Of a stretch of DNA of 64,000 nucleotides, positions 36,301 to 48,300 are shown one piece after another (the first letter of the stretch is position 1; the number at the start of each line of letters is the position of its first letter). The stretch comes from Lagopus muta. Taxonomy: Eukaryota; Chordata; Aves; Galliformes; Phasianidae. The notes beneath the pieces are model-generated. The model was not told the origin of the DNA and searched no databases. It saw nothing but the letters and a program-made list of their open reading frames with translations. The stretch lies in NCBI RefSeq assembly GCF_023343835.1, contig NC_064437.1, positions 5,842,001 to 5,906,000 of the forward strand. Direction: 5' to 3'. Both the position numbers and the translations under genes were made by a program.

Positions 36301-39300
36301 GGGGGCAAAAACAGACGGACTTTTTGTAACTATTTGCACAGTGGAGCGATACACTTTTCTGCCTGTGCCACCTAAGAAAACAGCTTTACAGAAAATCCTC
36401 TCTGTAACGGCACTCCAAGCCCCGTAACTGCGGAGCCAACAACCCCTCCTCGAACAATGAATTTGTCTTTATCATCCAAGTAAGAGAAAGTGAAAGAATC
36501 GGGGAAGCCCACCGGCGTTCGGGTGGAGAACCCGGACACGGCCGGAGAACACCGGCGCTGCCCTCGGGGCGCAGTCGGCTTCCAGTCAGGAAGGACTCGG
36601 CCCCGGCGGCCCCCGGCATCCTCTCCGCACGGCCCCGCTCCCCGCCCGTACTCACACCGGCCATCCCTCGGCGCGCAGCGGTCACACGAGCGGCGCGGAG
36701 CGACGGGGCTGGCGCGGCGCCCGGCCCGACAGCGCCGCCTCCGGAGGGGCGGGAAAACAACTCCGCGTGCCGCGGCCTCGGCCCCGCCGTCCGCGTGACG
36801 GGAACAGCGGCCGCGGGTTGGCTGGCTGGCTGCCCGCCGGGGCCGCCCCGCCCCGCGGGGAATGGCGGTTGTCGCGGCGCGGGCGGGGCTGCAGCGGGGA
36901 CTCGTCCCGTGTCAGCTTGTATAGCCGGCATATTGGAAAAGGTTCTTGAAAACGAGCGGCGAATGCAGTACTGTGGCCCGTGAGGTCCTACTCTCAGTGT
37001 TGAATTTATTTCAGAGGCTGAAGATGTTTCTTACTAGTCACAGATTTTATTTACTCCCTCAAATATTACTAGGTAAAGTAATAATTTAGTTGTGGTCTTT
37101 TAAGGAACACGAAAAGGTTCTTTAGGCAAAAAAAAAATCCAAAACGTTGCCAACCACTTTTTAGCAGGAAATTAAAGTAAGCTGACTGTGAAAACACAAG
37201 TGGGATCAATTCAGGCGCGCTCTAATTCTTCAATTTGAGTAAATGTCACATAAATCAGTCTTTATAAGCTCCTTCCCTTTCATGTGATATCAAGGATTTT
37301 ATTATGTTTATACAGTGACAGCCTTTAATACAATTCTCTCGCTGTACTCAAAACATTCTAAACCTTTATTCAGTACAAATAGCAAATACCTCCTTTCTAT
37401 TTCTACACTGGTATCAGACAGACCAGGTATGAGAAAATCCCTCCCTGAAGTCTGGGTTTCTGAGGGATTGCTGAGTCTTATCGATGTGCTTGGGTGTAGG
37501 ACAATGCTGAGAAACCCTCTGCCCACCATCCATTCTCAAAACCAGAGACTCACCAACATGCAGCTAGTACACTGGATTCAAACAGAAGTGCCATTCTTGC
37601 TGTTCATACAGAGGTTCAATGTTACTGCTCTAATTTCAAAATGAGACGGCACACAAACATACATCAGTCTTGCAGACGTCTCATTCTGCTTGACACAGAA
37701 AGGACCAACTCTCAGTTTAAAAAAAAAAAAGAACTAAGTGTGCGACTGTCAGTCTGGAACCAATTAAAATACCAACTAATGAAGAGAAGTTTCATGCTGA
37801 CTTTTCACAATGGTAAGACAAGAAAACAGTAACAGGAAGATTAGAAGCTAATCTCTGGTACTCATACTGATATCTTACTGCGCCTGATTGCACAGACCAT
37901 AGAACAAGCAGATGTGCAAGATCTGGTTGATATTGGCACTCATGTCACTGCACTTTGCTGCTCTGAGAAGTAAAAAAAGTAAGAGCGAAAGTGAAACTTG
38001 CCTGCAGCTGGAGGGTATGGCGGAGAATGGTGTCCTCTAAAGCATGGATCCACTTCTCCCTCTCATCAGCATCTCGAGCTGAAAAAATGAGTCAAAAGAT
38101 ATCGTCAAGTTACATGGCGTCTTATGTACTAAAAGCCATAAGCAAACAGATCTGATGTTCTCACTAAATATGGAAGCAAAACTATAATATTTATCTTAAG
38201 TTATCAAGGACATAATTCCACAGTTTTCTTAATATCCTGTTTATTTTTCCATGGTTACAGCTCCATAACATTACTGTGCTCATCTGCGTTACTGGAGAGA
38301 TGTTTTAAGTAATCATGCAGGCAAAAAAAAAAATCTATGCTTTGTAGAAATTTTTTTTTCTCCATACTATTAATATTCTCAGTTCCTGCTCAAGTTAAAA
38401 ATTTATTATTCCTTTTCTTATGAATTTCAGTTTGTTTACAACTGATTATCTTAATTCAAGCCACTTTTTCTAATATTCCTTTAATAGCAGTAACAATTGA
38501 GGCTGATTTATATGCAACAACGTTCAGGTATGTAGATGTTTGACAGCATCACAATGCACTTCAGTGTGGCTTTGCATGCACAAGACTCTTCTAAGCATAA
38601 CTTCTGTCAGGGCTGCAGTTCTCCTTCGTAATATTTGGTTTGGGTTTCTCAATCAAAAAATACCCATCAGAAAGAATAAAGAATGACTTAACACCGTGGG
38701 AGCAGGGGGGACAAAATGGCCGTGTTACTGCATCACTGACACCACGAGTGTGTTTCTTCAGTTTCATCATTACTTACAATGGAGAAATGACTTGTTATAT
38801 AAACAAGCCTATTTTAATCTGAGCCCATTTTAAAGACGTGTGTGCTTTTCTGCTCAGCAGATACATACATATATAGAAAGAAAGAATAACTTAAATATAA
38901 TAATATTCCATGAGTGATCCTGCTTTATTTCTATTTCAGAGATTATTTGTCCCTTGTCCATCTTTAGGGATATACACGGGAAGAAAGTCTGCACAGACAC
39001 TTCCTCAATTAATTAAATCATTTACATTTTTTTAGTTACAAGCAACCTGTACTGAGTTATCCATTACAATTCTGTGTCAGCATGCACTTAATAACTTTGA
39101 GCCTTGAAGGACAAATGATCTGGAGTGTATCTGTACAGACGTATAAATCCAGATGTGACATCTTCACTTTGCTGGTCTCAAAGAACTCCCTGCTGTGCTG
39201 GAAGAGTGTTTAAAAAGTTGAGGAGCAAAGTAAGCAGACACGAGGTGCATTAAGAAAAGAATCCTAAGGCTTTATGTAGACAGGAGATACAGTGGCCCCT

Positions 39301-42300
39301 GTACAGATTTAGAATAGTTACTGGCAATTGTTTCTCATTCCTCATTCAAATGGAGGTGCTTACAAGAAACAGGAAGTCTGCTAAAAGCAAGGGAAGCTGA
39401 AGTGAGCTAGCACCTATTATACAGCCGAGAACTAAGATTCCTGACTTATTTGTTATGAAGGTTAGAAAAAATATCCCTAAGTTATTGTACTGAAATATTC
39501 TCTCCAGCCTCAGAATGCTATTTTCAGTCTCCCTGTTCTCATCCTTCTGCTTCCATTGCTTTTGTTCTTCAGAATTCTGCAGCCCAAACCCAACCGTGCT
39601 CAATACCACCGTAGGTCTTCCAAATATCTAAAATAAAAATTCCTTTGAAAAAAATATTTATTACTTTCTCTCAAATCCATTCCCTTAAAGCATATTTCAT
39701 TGGCCAGTAGAAGGGGTGAGGGAAGGAAAATCCAAAATCCACAGAAGAATCATCTCCTGCCTTTGGCAGAGGGTAGCTGCAGGTTTCTTTTTACCTAAGC
39801 ACATGTGCACACAAACACCCTGTACTTTCCCTAGCACAGCTTACACTTCAGCCCTCATTTCAGGATCAGGTACATTTTCCTCCAATGTTAACTGCAATTG
39901 TTATTGGCTTCTTTGGCTCTCCTTAGCAAGAGCAGACCCCTTAGCCTCCCTTTTGCCAAATTTTCAAATGCATGTTCTCTGTGGCAGTGCAAGGATTCTC
40001 AGGCTTGCTTTCTTCACTGTTGTTTGTGTTTTTCACATAACTGTCTCCTGGTCCTAAAGAACACCTTATTAGACAACCGTGGCACAAGTCATTGGACCAG
40101 ACTGGTACATAATTCACAAATTAGTGATACAACAATCCTGTGTTCATGCTTTTTTGCAAAGACTATTTTAACTGAAAAAAGGAACAATTAAGCTGTGGAC
40201 CAGTGAATTAATCTCTGTGTTGCAGCAGACTTCCTATGACCTTCCAGACTGCCAGCAAAGGAGGTCACTGTATTAGTTAAACACTAATCTCAATACACAG
40301 TGGTCCGTTAATCAAGGTTATCACATTTAGACTTGTGTATCAAGTGCTGTACTCACAGAACAGAGAAGGCTTACAGCAACGAGGAAGACCTAAAAACCAA
40401 CTATTCAGTCCAGCTCAAAAACTGAACTCTTTCCCATGCTTATACACAAACAGAACTTTCAGAGGTTCTATTCCTTGAATAGCCCATCTTACAGCTGTTT
40501 TTGCCATGGCTCAGCTGAAGGAAAAAAAAAAAGCAGCTATATTTTTTTCCTCATATACGAGAAATGACAACACTATGGCATAGCATGATCAATCTGTAGG
40601 TAAAGAGCACAAATCTCATCAGCCTTGCAACTAAGACAACGTCTCAGTCATATAAATCCAGAAATATTGCCAGCTGACTGCACATAAACACACAGTACTG
40701 TAACCCTGTCAGCATTTTCTGATCAGGACCTTACTTTCAGACCATTTCTCACCATTAAGGGATCCTTCCAGCTCTCCTCTATATTCATTAAAAAAAAATA
40801 AATCATGGAGAAGCAGTAGGTTACAGATTTTAGTAAAGCAAGCTGCAAGAGAAGTTACATTAAATCTCATCAAAATGGCTGCTGTGAGATTAGGTGCAAG
40901 TAAAAGCTCTCTAATGGTAAAAGCAATTTAGAACTGAACAGCTGCCAAAAGATCACTGATGAAAAAAAAAAAGAAAAAAAATCAATGGGAACATTCAAAA
41001 AAGAGATTAGCTAACATACTCAGAAACAATTTATGGGAAAAATCTGCACACAATGGTCAGAGATCGTTATCCATCCATCTGTAGGAAAAGCTGGCTAGTC
41101 ATTGCATTTTGCTTTGGAAAAAAATAAAAATAAAAATACTCCCAATATTTTTTCAGCTAAAAAGATTGTGATGCACACTGTGTAGCACTTGCTCTGCACC
41201 AGTAAATGCTGGAGGATTTCTTCAGCTGCCAGGAGACTCCCCCTGCTCCTTAGTCTCCATCCCTTAGTGTTGCTGTCACAAGCACCCTGAAGTCAGCCTG
41301 ACCTTTGTCATGCTTTGACCAGGCTCCATTTTAAAGTTAGTACCACTTCCCTCTGCTCCAGTTCTTTTGGGAAATTTTACTCCAGAATTTCTTTCTGCCA
41401 ACATATTTGGGATAAGGCAATTAGTACCAGGACCAGGGAATGTCACCAGTATCTATGCATCTCTAAATGTGGAAGAACAATGTTTGGTCCCTCTTCACAA
41501 CAGCTCTGACAAAGAGATGAAGGGTAGGGAACAAGAGAGGGACATGAGTTACTTTCCCTAAGCTGATTCTAGCTAGACTGACAGTTACAAAATCAAACAA
41601 GGAACAATATATCTAAATGGGAACTCTTTGGCATTTAAAAGCCATAGAGGTGTTCAGCTGCTGAAACGTGACTGAAATGCTATTACACTGATTGGAAGCA
41701 GCAATGAAACAGAGGAGCCCACATCACTGTATGAATATGCACTGTGGCCTTAGCCCAATGGGTAAATGCAGTAGTTACCTTGTCAGCCAAATGTAAATGG
41801 TATTGGGCATCAGCTACCCACCAAAATATGTGCACTATCTGCAGTAGAGAGAACAAAACCAGACGCCCCATTCTCCATTTTAAATGCAAGCATCATTACC
41901 TCAGTTTTTACTGTAATCTGCCAGTGAACATCTGCTAATGGAAGCAGCTAAATCCACACAGCTATTCATTCACTGCTGTGTGCAAGAGGCAGGAATCACT
42001 GAACGCTGAAACACTGCAAATTTACTATGATTGTGCCAGTTAAGCTCCTGTTACATTTTTCTATTAGAACTAGAACTTAGAAGAGAAATTACAATTTGTT
42101 CCCTTATGCTTAACCTTTTAGTCCTTTGAGTCTGCAGCACATCCTTCGAAAGTTACCTGCATAATTCATTGCAACATCTCAGGCATGTCACAGACAGCCA
42201 CTGCGTCCTTACAGCAACCACAGCCCTATCTGTGACCTATAGGAGAAGCATGCTTAACCAGTATGCAAGCTCACTGCAGTGAGATTTAGGATGATAATAA

Positions 42301-45300
42301 TATTTGTACAAACTGTATTTCTTGTGATTCCACTTAAAAGCACTAAAGATGAAAATTATGGCTTCTGCTGAGGGCTTTCTATCGTTCAGAAAAAGGATGC
42401 TTCACAAAGCCCAAAATAGGCTCTAATATCTCTGAATCTCCCAAACTGCCAGGCAGGATATGACAGGGGTTTAAAAAAAGAAATCTATACTATGAGGAAA
42501 AGGTGGCACATGAAATGCTTTCAGCCTTTATAATTTCCCAAACACAGAATAAATGTTGCAATTTAGAGTTCCTATATTTGCCTTGTTGTGTAGAGGTTGT
42601 ATGTGTTTAACCAAATGTTAAAGTACAACATAGCGCATTACTTTTTTCTGGCCTAAGCTTGATAGCATCTAAAGATTAGATATAAGCAAGTTTGACAACT
42701 CTCCACAATACGTGCTTCCCAGCAGCATTTCTAGGTCATGCACAGCAGTACTTGGAACACTGAAAATACAAAACACCAAGCTGGTGCTCCTTGTTTTCCT
42801 GGGCATGTCTGCAGGGGCATCAGGATAAAAAAAAAATAGCCTCAAGATGTAGTTATAAAAACACAAGGTTATTTATAAATACACCATACTGTCTCCAAGA
42901 GAAATGCATACTTTATTTTCATTCACTGTGACCTACTTCTAGGCAGAATTCAGTGAAAAAGAAGAAAAAAAAAGTCTATTACTCCCAGAGTCAATAGAGT
43001 CAATTATGCAGTCTTTAATTCAGACAAAACTTCCACTGATTTTGACACAAAAATCCCGTATTTTCTCACCCAAGGTCAGAAGTAATGCAGTAGGCTTACA
43101 CAAAAATGCCCAGATGACAAACATGAGGTTCTTCCTATACTGAGATCAATAGGATTTTTACCACCAATCTCAATAGAGATTTTATCAATAGTGCCCAATA
43201 ACGCGGAAAAGTCACACTTCATAGCCAATGTCAAAGGGCTGTTCTGTGGTTAACTAAGCAGCTTTTTAAAGTCACTGAGGGCCTTTTAAACCATAGAAAG
43301 ACACAAGATGAAGCAGGGTTCCTTACAAACATACCAAAATACCATCGTTTCACTGCTTATGTGCATCCTTCTAACACACACACAGTTCCCACACCTATCA
43401 GGAGGTTGAACACAATCTCAGTGCCTTATTCCCTCTGCATGGTTTTGGAGCTGTCACAATCATTCTTTCCCCTTCTCCTAATTCTCCCGATGCCATCCTC
43501 CATCCATTCATAGAAACCAACCCTCCTTTTGTTCTCCCTCCACCCACTGAAGACTCCAATGCAGTTACGATAAACAAAGTCTAATCTTGTCCAAAGAAAA
43601 AGCACCAAATGGTCTCCTGTGTGCAACGTATTAAGCAGCTTTATCTGTGATCCTAAGAAATCAGTTGAAGTGCTGCTTCACCGTTACCTCATTACAACTT
43701 CCCCATTGCTTCACTGTCATTTGGAATCAAATTTACAGGTTTTCTTTTTGAGGGAGCTCTATCATCAGTGCATAAACACAGCCTCGGGCAGAAACTTTTG
43801 TGACAAACACAGTCTATGATCAGGAAGCTTTTGGTTCTCACTCTGGGAATTCATAGACAATCTGTAATGTACTAATCAAGCATTTTTCAGTGTGAGACAA
43901 TCTGTAGGCACCTATGTTTTCACCATGAAGTGTCAATTCCAAGTGGCAAACCTGGAATTTCTTGTTAAAACAGAAGAAAATGTTGAACTTCTCAGTACCT
44001 CTCTGCCCTTACGAAACCTTTCCTGACTATCTCTTCCCCATTCCTCACATTCACAAAGCTCCTTTTCAAAACAGCTGCTACCTTGAATTCAGATAATAGA
44101 TTCCAACTGGTTCCAAAAGTAAAAACCAACAAATACATAAAAACAATAAATAAAACAACGTGTTACACATACAGATACTGATTCAAAGTATTATCTCCTT
44201 TGTTACTGCTAATTTTCACATAAATTTCAGAATTTTCCACCATGAGTGCAGGCAGCTCCATCGAGGATGGCAAACTTACAGTATGATATGAAAATGATTT
44301 CAACAGTAGACAACTGTGATACAGGATGCTGAGGGTGCAAAAAGGAATGGCACAGAACAGTAAAAGCAGAGCCAGGCACCACTCCCTGCACTTTGGTCAC
44401 AGGTTCTGACTTCCCAAAGTGTTACTAAAGGATTTAGTAAGAAAAAAACAAAACCAAACAACAGAGCGAGTAGAGAGGATGTCAGAAAAATCATACAGCA
44501 AAAGCTAAACCTACTTCTGGTTCTCAGGGGAATTTTTGCAGTTCTGCCAACAGAGGAGGACTATTTCAGCCTCAGAATGCTGTGTAGCACAGACCTTGTC
44601 AGGTTCAGAAAGCAGAGCTATTCTATCATGAGAACAAAGGAGGACAGATAGCACAGCTCTGCTGTAAATGTATGAAGAGACAAGTCTGGAAATTTTGCCC
44701 TTACACAGCTGCACTTCCTCTTAATTATAATAGCACTGTTAAGCAAAGAACAGAGAGGGATTTGCTGTTTCAGCATCACCAGAACCCCCAAAAAGCCCTG
44801 AAAAAATGGTAGGTCAGGATAAATGATGCAGTCATAACAGACACAAAAATCACTGAGGAAACCAGCACACAAGAAGATTTTACTCCAAAATCCCTTGGCA
44901 GGCATTTTTCTGTATCAGATAAAATTTAAAAAGCTCTCAAGATCTTTCAGGGGTAAGGCTGCAATTCATGAAGTGTCATTTAAATGGGGTAATTTGATGG
45001 ACTGAACTGCCTTCCAACACCACAGGGGCAAGTTTCTGTGGTGGACAATGGTAAATTTTACAAGAAGCTATAAATACTGAGCATTTCCCCAAGCAGTACT
45101 GAAACACAGATCTAAAGCCACTACACTTAACTTTGGCAGCTTAACACAAATACAATCCCAAATTCTGACACTGCTCAGCAGCTAAGGCCTTTGTGGGCCC
45201 CAGGATATCCTTGGTAAATGCTGTATCACACATTAACAAAAGTTCCCTGCATTTACAGCCCTACCTTTTGCTGTGTACATCGCCTCTCTTTTCTCAGCTG

Positions 45301-48300
45301 GGATGCTATGCATTATGCATCACAAAATAAACTAGAAACTGGGTCAGGATGGGGAAGAAGGAAAAAAAAATCCACCTTTATCAGCTGACAGGACTCACAT
45401 AATGGGTAATCAGGTGCACAGCAAAATTCCTGCTTCCTCTCTCAGATTACTTTTGTGGCAGGAATAGGAAAGAAGAAACAAAAGCTAAAGCAGAATCATC
45501 TCAGATCAATGCACTGGACTGCTCCCATCTTTCAATTCTTTATTAGACAGACAAAGCAGTGCAGATATGACTTGTTTGCCTTCCAAGGAAGTGTGCTGAG
45601 TTTTTAGGAGCTTAGAGTTTAGAAATCTGAATTCTTGTTTCTGAATATAATGTATGCTTAGTGAAGTAATTAAATACAAATAAAAGCTGTGATTGGTTCA
45701 GGTTAGATAGCAATTTGAACATCAAGAAGGCAAGAACACACTTGGCAAACTATCTTGAACTCTTGGATTCAAGTCATGAACATCCCTGTGAGCAGAAAGA
45801 GCAGCAGTGATATGAGGGACAGAAGAGCTTACTTTCCAGATTGGAAGTGCTTATAACTTGGTGATTATACCAAGATATTAAGTGGGAAAAAAAACTCACA
45901 GCGTCTGAAGGTTGTGCAGCATTTAGAACAGGGATATGTATTGCAGCATGAAAAAACATAGTGTCAAGAAAGAGCTTCCTGACAGGAAGGTGCATTAAAG
46001 TAACAGTGTTATCCCAAATGTCTTCAGCTACTTGAACAGACTTATGCATGTGAACTGAACAAACCCATGAGGCAATGAATGCCTTGAGATCCACCTCATT
46101 TGGAAGCCTTAAAATAAAGCCACAGAACTGTATGATACATTATGTTCAAACAAGGACCAATCAGGAGATGAAATACATTACTCTGAAATATATTTTAAAA
46201 TTTCTGTAGATGTTCTGCCCCTCCTTTACAACCTTACAGAGTAAACAGGTAAAGATACTGCAGTGTGGAACAACAAATATAGGGAAATAATTTGCATGGC
46301 AGAGCCAAAATTGTGCTGGCAGTAAAAATCAAAATATGCTGTTTGTTTTATTGCCCTTATGTATTCAATTCCATTCCTTCCTTTATAATCAGGTATTCAG
46401 TGTATGGATGCTATTTGATATTTTTGCAGTCACCATTCAAAGCCTGCACTTTCTTCATAATAAAAACTTCTAAACTTTTACTAATTCTCAATATAAACAT
46501 GGCCACTAAAAAGCCTGGCTGCAAGCAGAACTGGGAGAGACTGTCTCAAGCAGCAACAAAGTGCAAACTATACACTGGAAAGATTGAATTTCCCAAGATC
46601 CAGTAGGAGGCAAATCTTAGTGGGAGATGCTGGAGGTTTAGTGCTTCAGAAATTCAGTTTCACACACGTGGAAACAACATCCCTGTGACAACTCATCAGC
46701 TTTAAATGACTTAATTAGTCTTCATCTCACTGCTTAGAGCTCTGGAGTGTTTGACAGATGTGCAATTTTAAGCAACTGAAATTAAGAAATACAAAATCCA
46801 GTAGGAATTTTTTTCCTTCGCTTCCTTCAAATCTATCGCTGCCCATCAGCAAAATTTCAGTGAGGCAAAAGAAGATCCAAATTTTCACCAATTGGTACTG
46901 AGAAGTATACGAGTACACAAAAACATTTTTCCTCTGGAGCCTTTCAGAGAAATTGTTCCCCTGCAGTGGGACTCTTAACTTACTCACAGGTCAGCAGATA
47001 GTTGAAATCTTGGTATTTTTAAAGCTCTGATGTTTTCCCAACTAGACCCCATGTTGTTTGGACCTCTGTCTGTGCTTGGGAGTGAAAAAAAGTGATAAGA
47101 AGCAAGATACTGTATGTTTTGAAAGTTGCTGTTTCTGAAACTCTCTTCTCTTGTACAAGACTTCTCTTACAAAGGGTGGATACATTTACAGCTGTGACTA
47201 TTTCACAACACAAAGGTTCTACTTGAATCATGAATAAATATCATAGAAATAAATTCTTAGCAATACTCCATGTGTCTGGGAGTCTGTTCTACATCCTCTG
47301 TAGTCCCAGGATACATTCTGTAATATTTGCATAATTATCCATAACTGACAGTGATCTACAATTCATATAACTGAAGCCTATATAATACTGAGTGAATTTA
47401 ACAAAACAAACTTGGTATGAGGCATACAGCACACATTTACACTGACCAGAAGAACTACAGACAAGAGTTCCACAGAGGATGCTGTATACCAAAATATCTC
47501 AGCACTAGTATCTTACCTACATTTTCACATTTTCACTTTACAGACATACATTTTAATACTGTGCTAGCATCATTACAATTTGCTGGATGGCAGGGATTTT
47601 AGTTTAATAATATGCTAACAGAAAATACTGTACAAGACCTTAGCTTCACACTAAAAAAAAACATATATATGATAGCTGACTTGATTTAAAATGCACACAA
47701 ATAGAGATTAAAAGCATGAGATGTTATGTGACAAAACTAGTCAAAAAGTAGCAGTATTATTTACAGCAGTATCTGGTATACAACACTGTATACCAAATAC
47801 TAGCAATCTTCTAAGACATTTAGCTCCCCAGTAGTGAATACAGTACATACAATATAACTCTAAGTCAGAGACATATTACAAAGGGTTTATCTTAATAACT
47901 ACAGATGAGAGATTTCTAGATTTACCACTATCAAGTTATCAAATATTCAGCAGTATTTAACTTCACTGTACTGAAAGACTGCCAGAGTGCCGCATTCCAT
48001 TACTGCATTAGCAATTACCTTGCATTTTATCAGTTATCCTTGCGAACAGTAGATTTAAGTACTACTGTTAGCTCAGCATTATAAAGGCATGTTTATGAGG
48101 CTTAATGCAGTGAAAAGCCAGAGTACAGCAGCAGCATTTAGGAAGAACTGTAGCACAAGGAATACAGATTCCAGCGACAACATGGTGTACAATAAATATT
48201 TATCATCAGAAATATTTACACAAACAAAAGGATTAACGATAATTTCCAAAGCACTGATTTAAAAGATATGTACAGTACAATATACACTACAGAACTGTTC

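Larger units (their letters stand above)
30381..38001 (-). other. OSBPL9: OSBPL9 intron 4 (GC-AG), with internal CpG island
   Basis: GCAAGTTT to TCTAG, 7621 bp. Contains the candidate ORP9S promoter/first exon, one clear CR1 and one possible CR1 scrap. The rest is AT-rich and unrecognised. Confidence 0.8.

Noticed and set aside
36386..36931. Long minus-strand open frame (181 codons) over the internal CpG island
   Set aside because: Gly/Pro/Ala/Arg-rich reading of GC-rich DNA that runs past the GTGAGT donor. Only the MAG start is kept as a candidate.
44970..45030. GATGGACTGAACTGCCTTCC resembling a CR1 tail
   Set aside because: Too short and diverged to claim.
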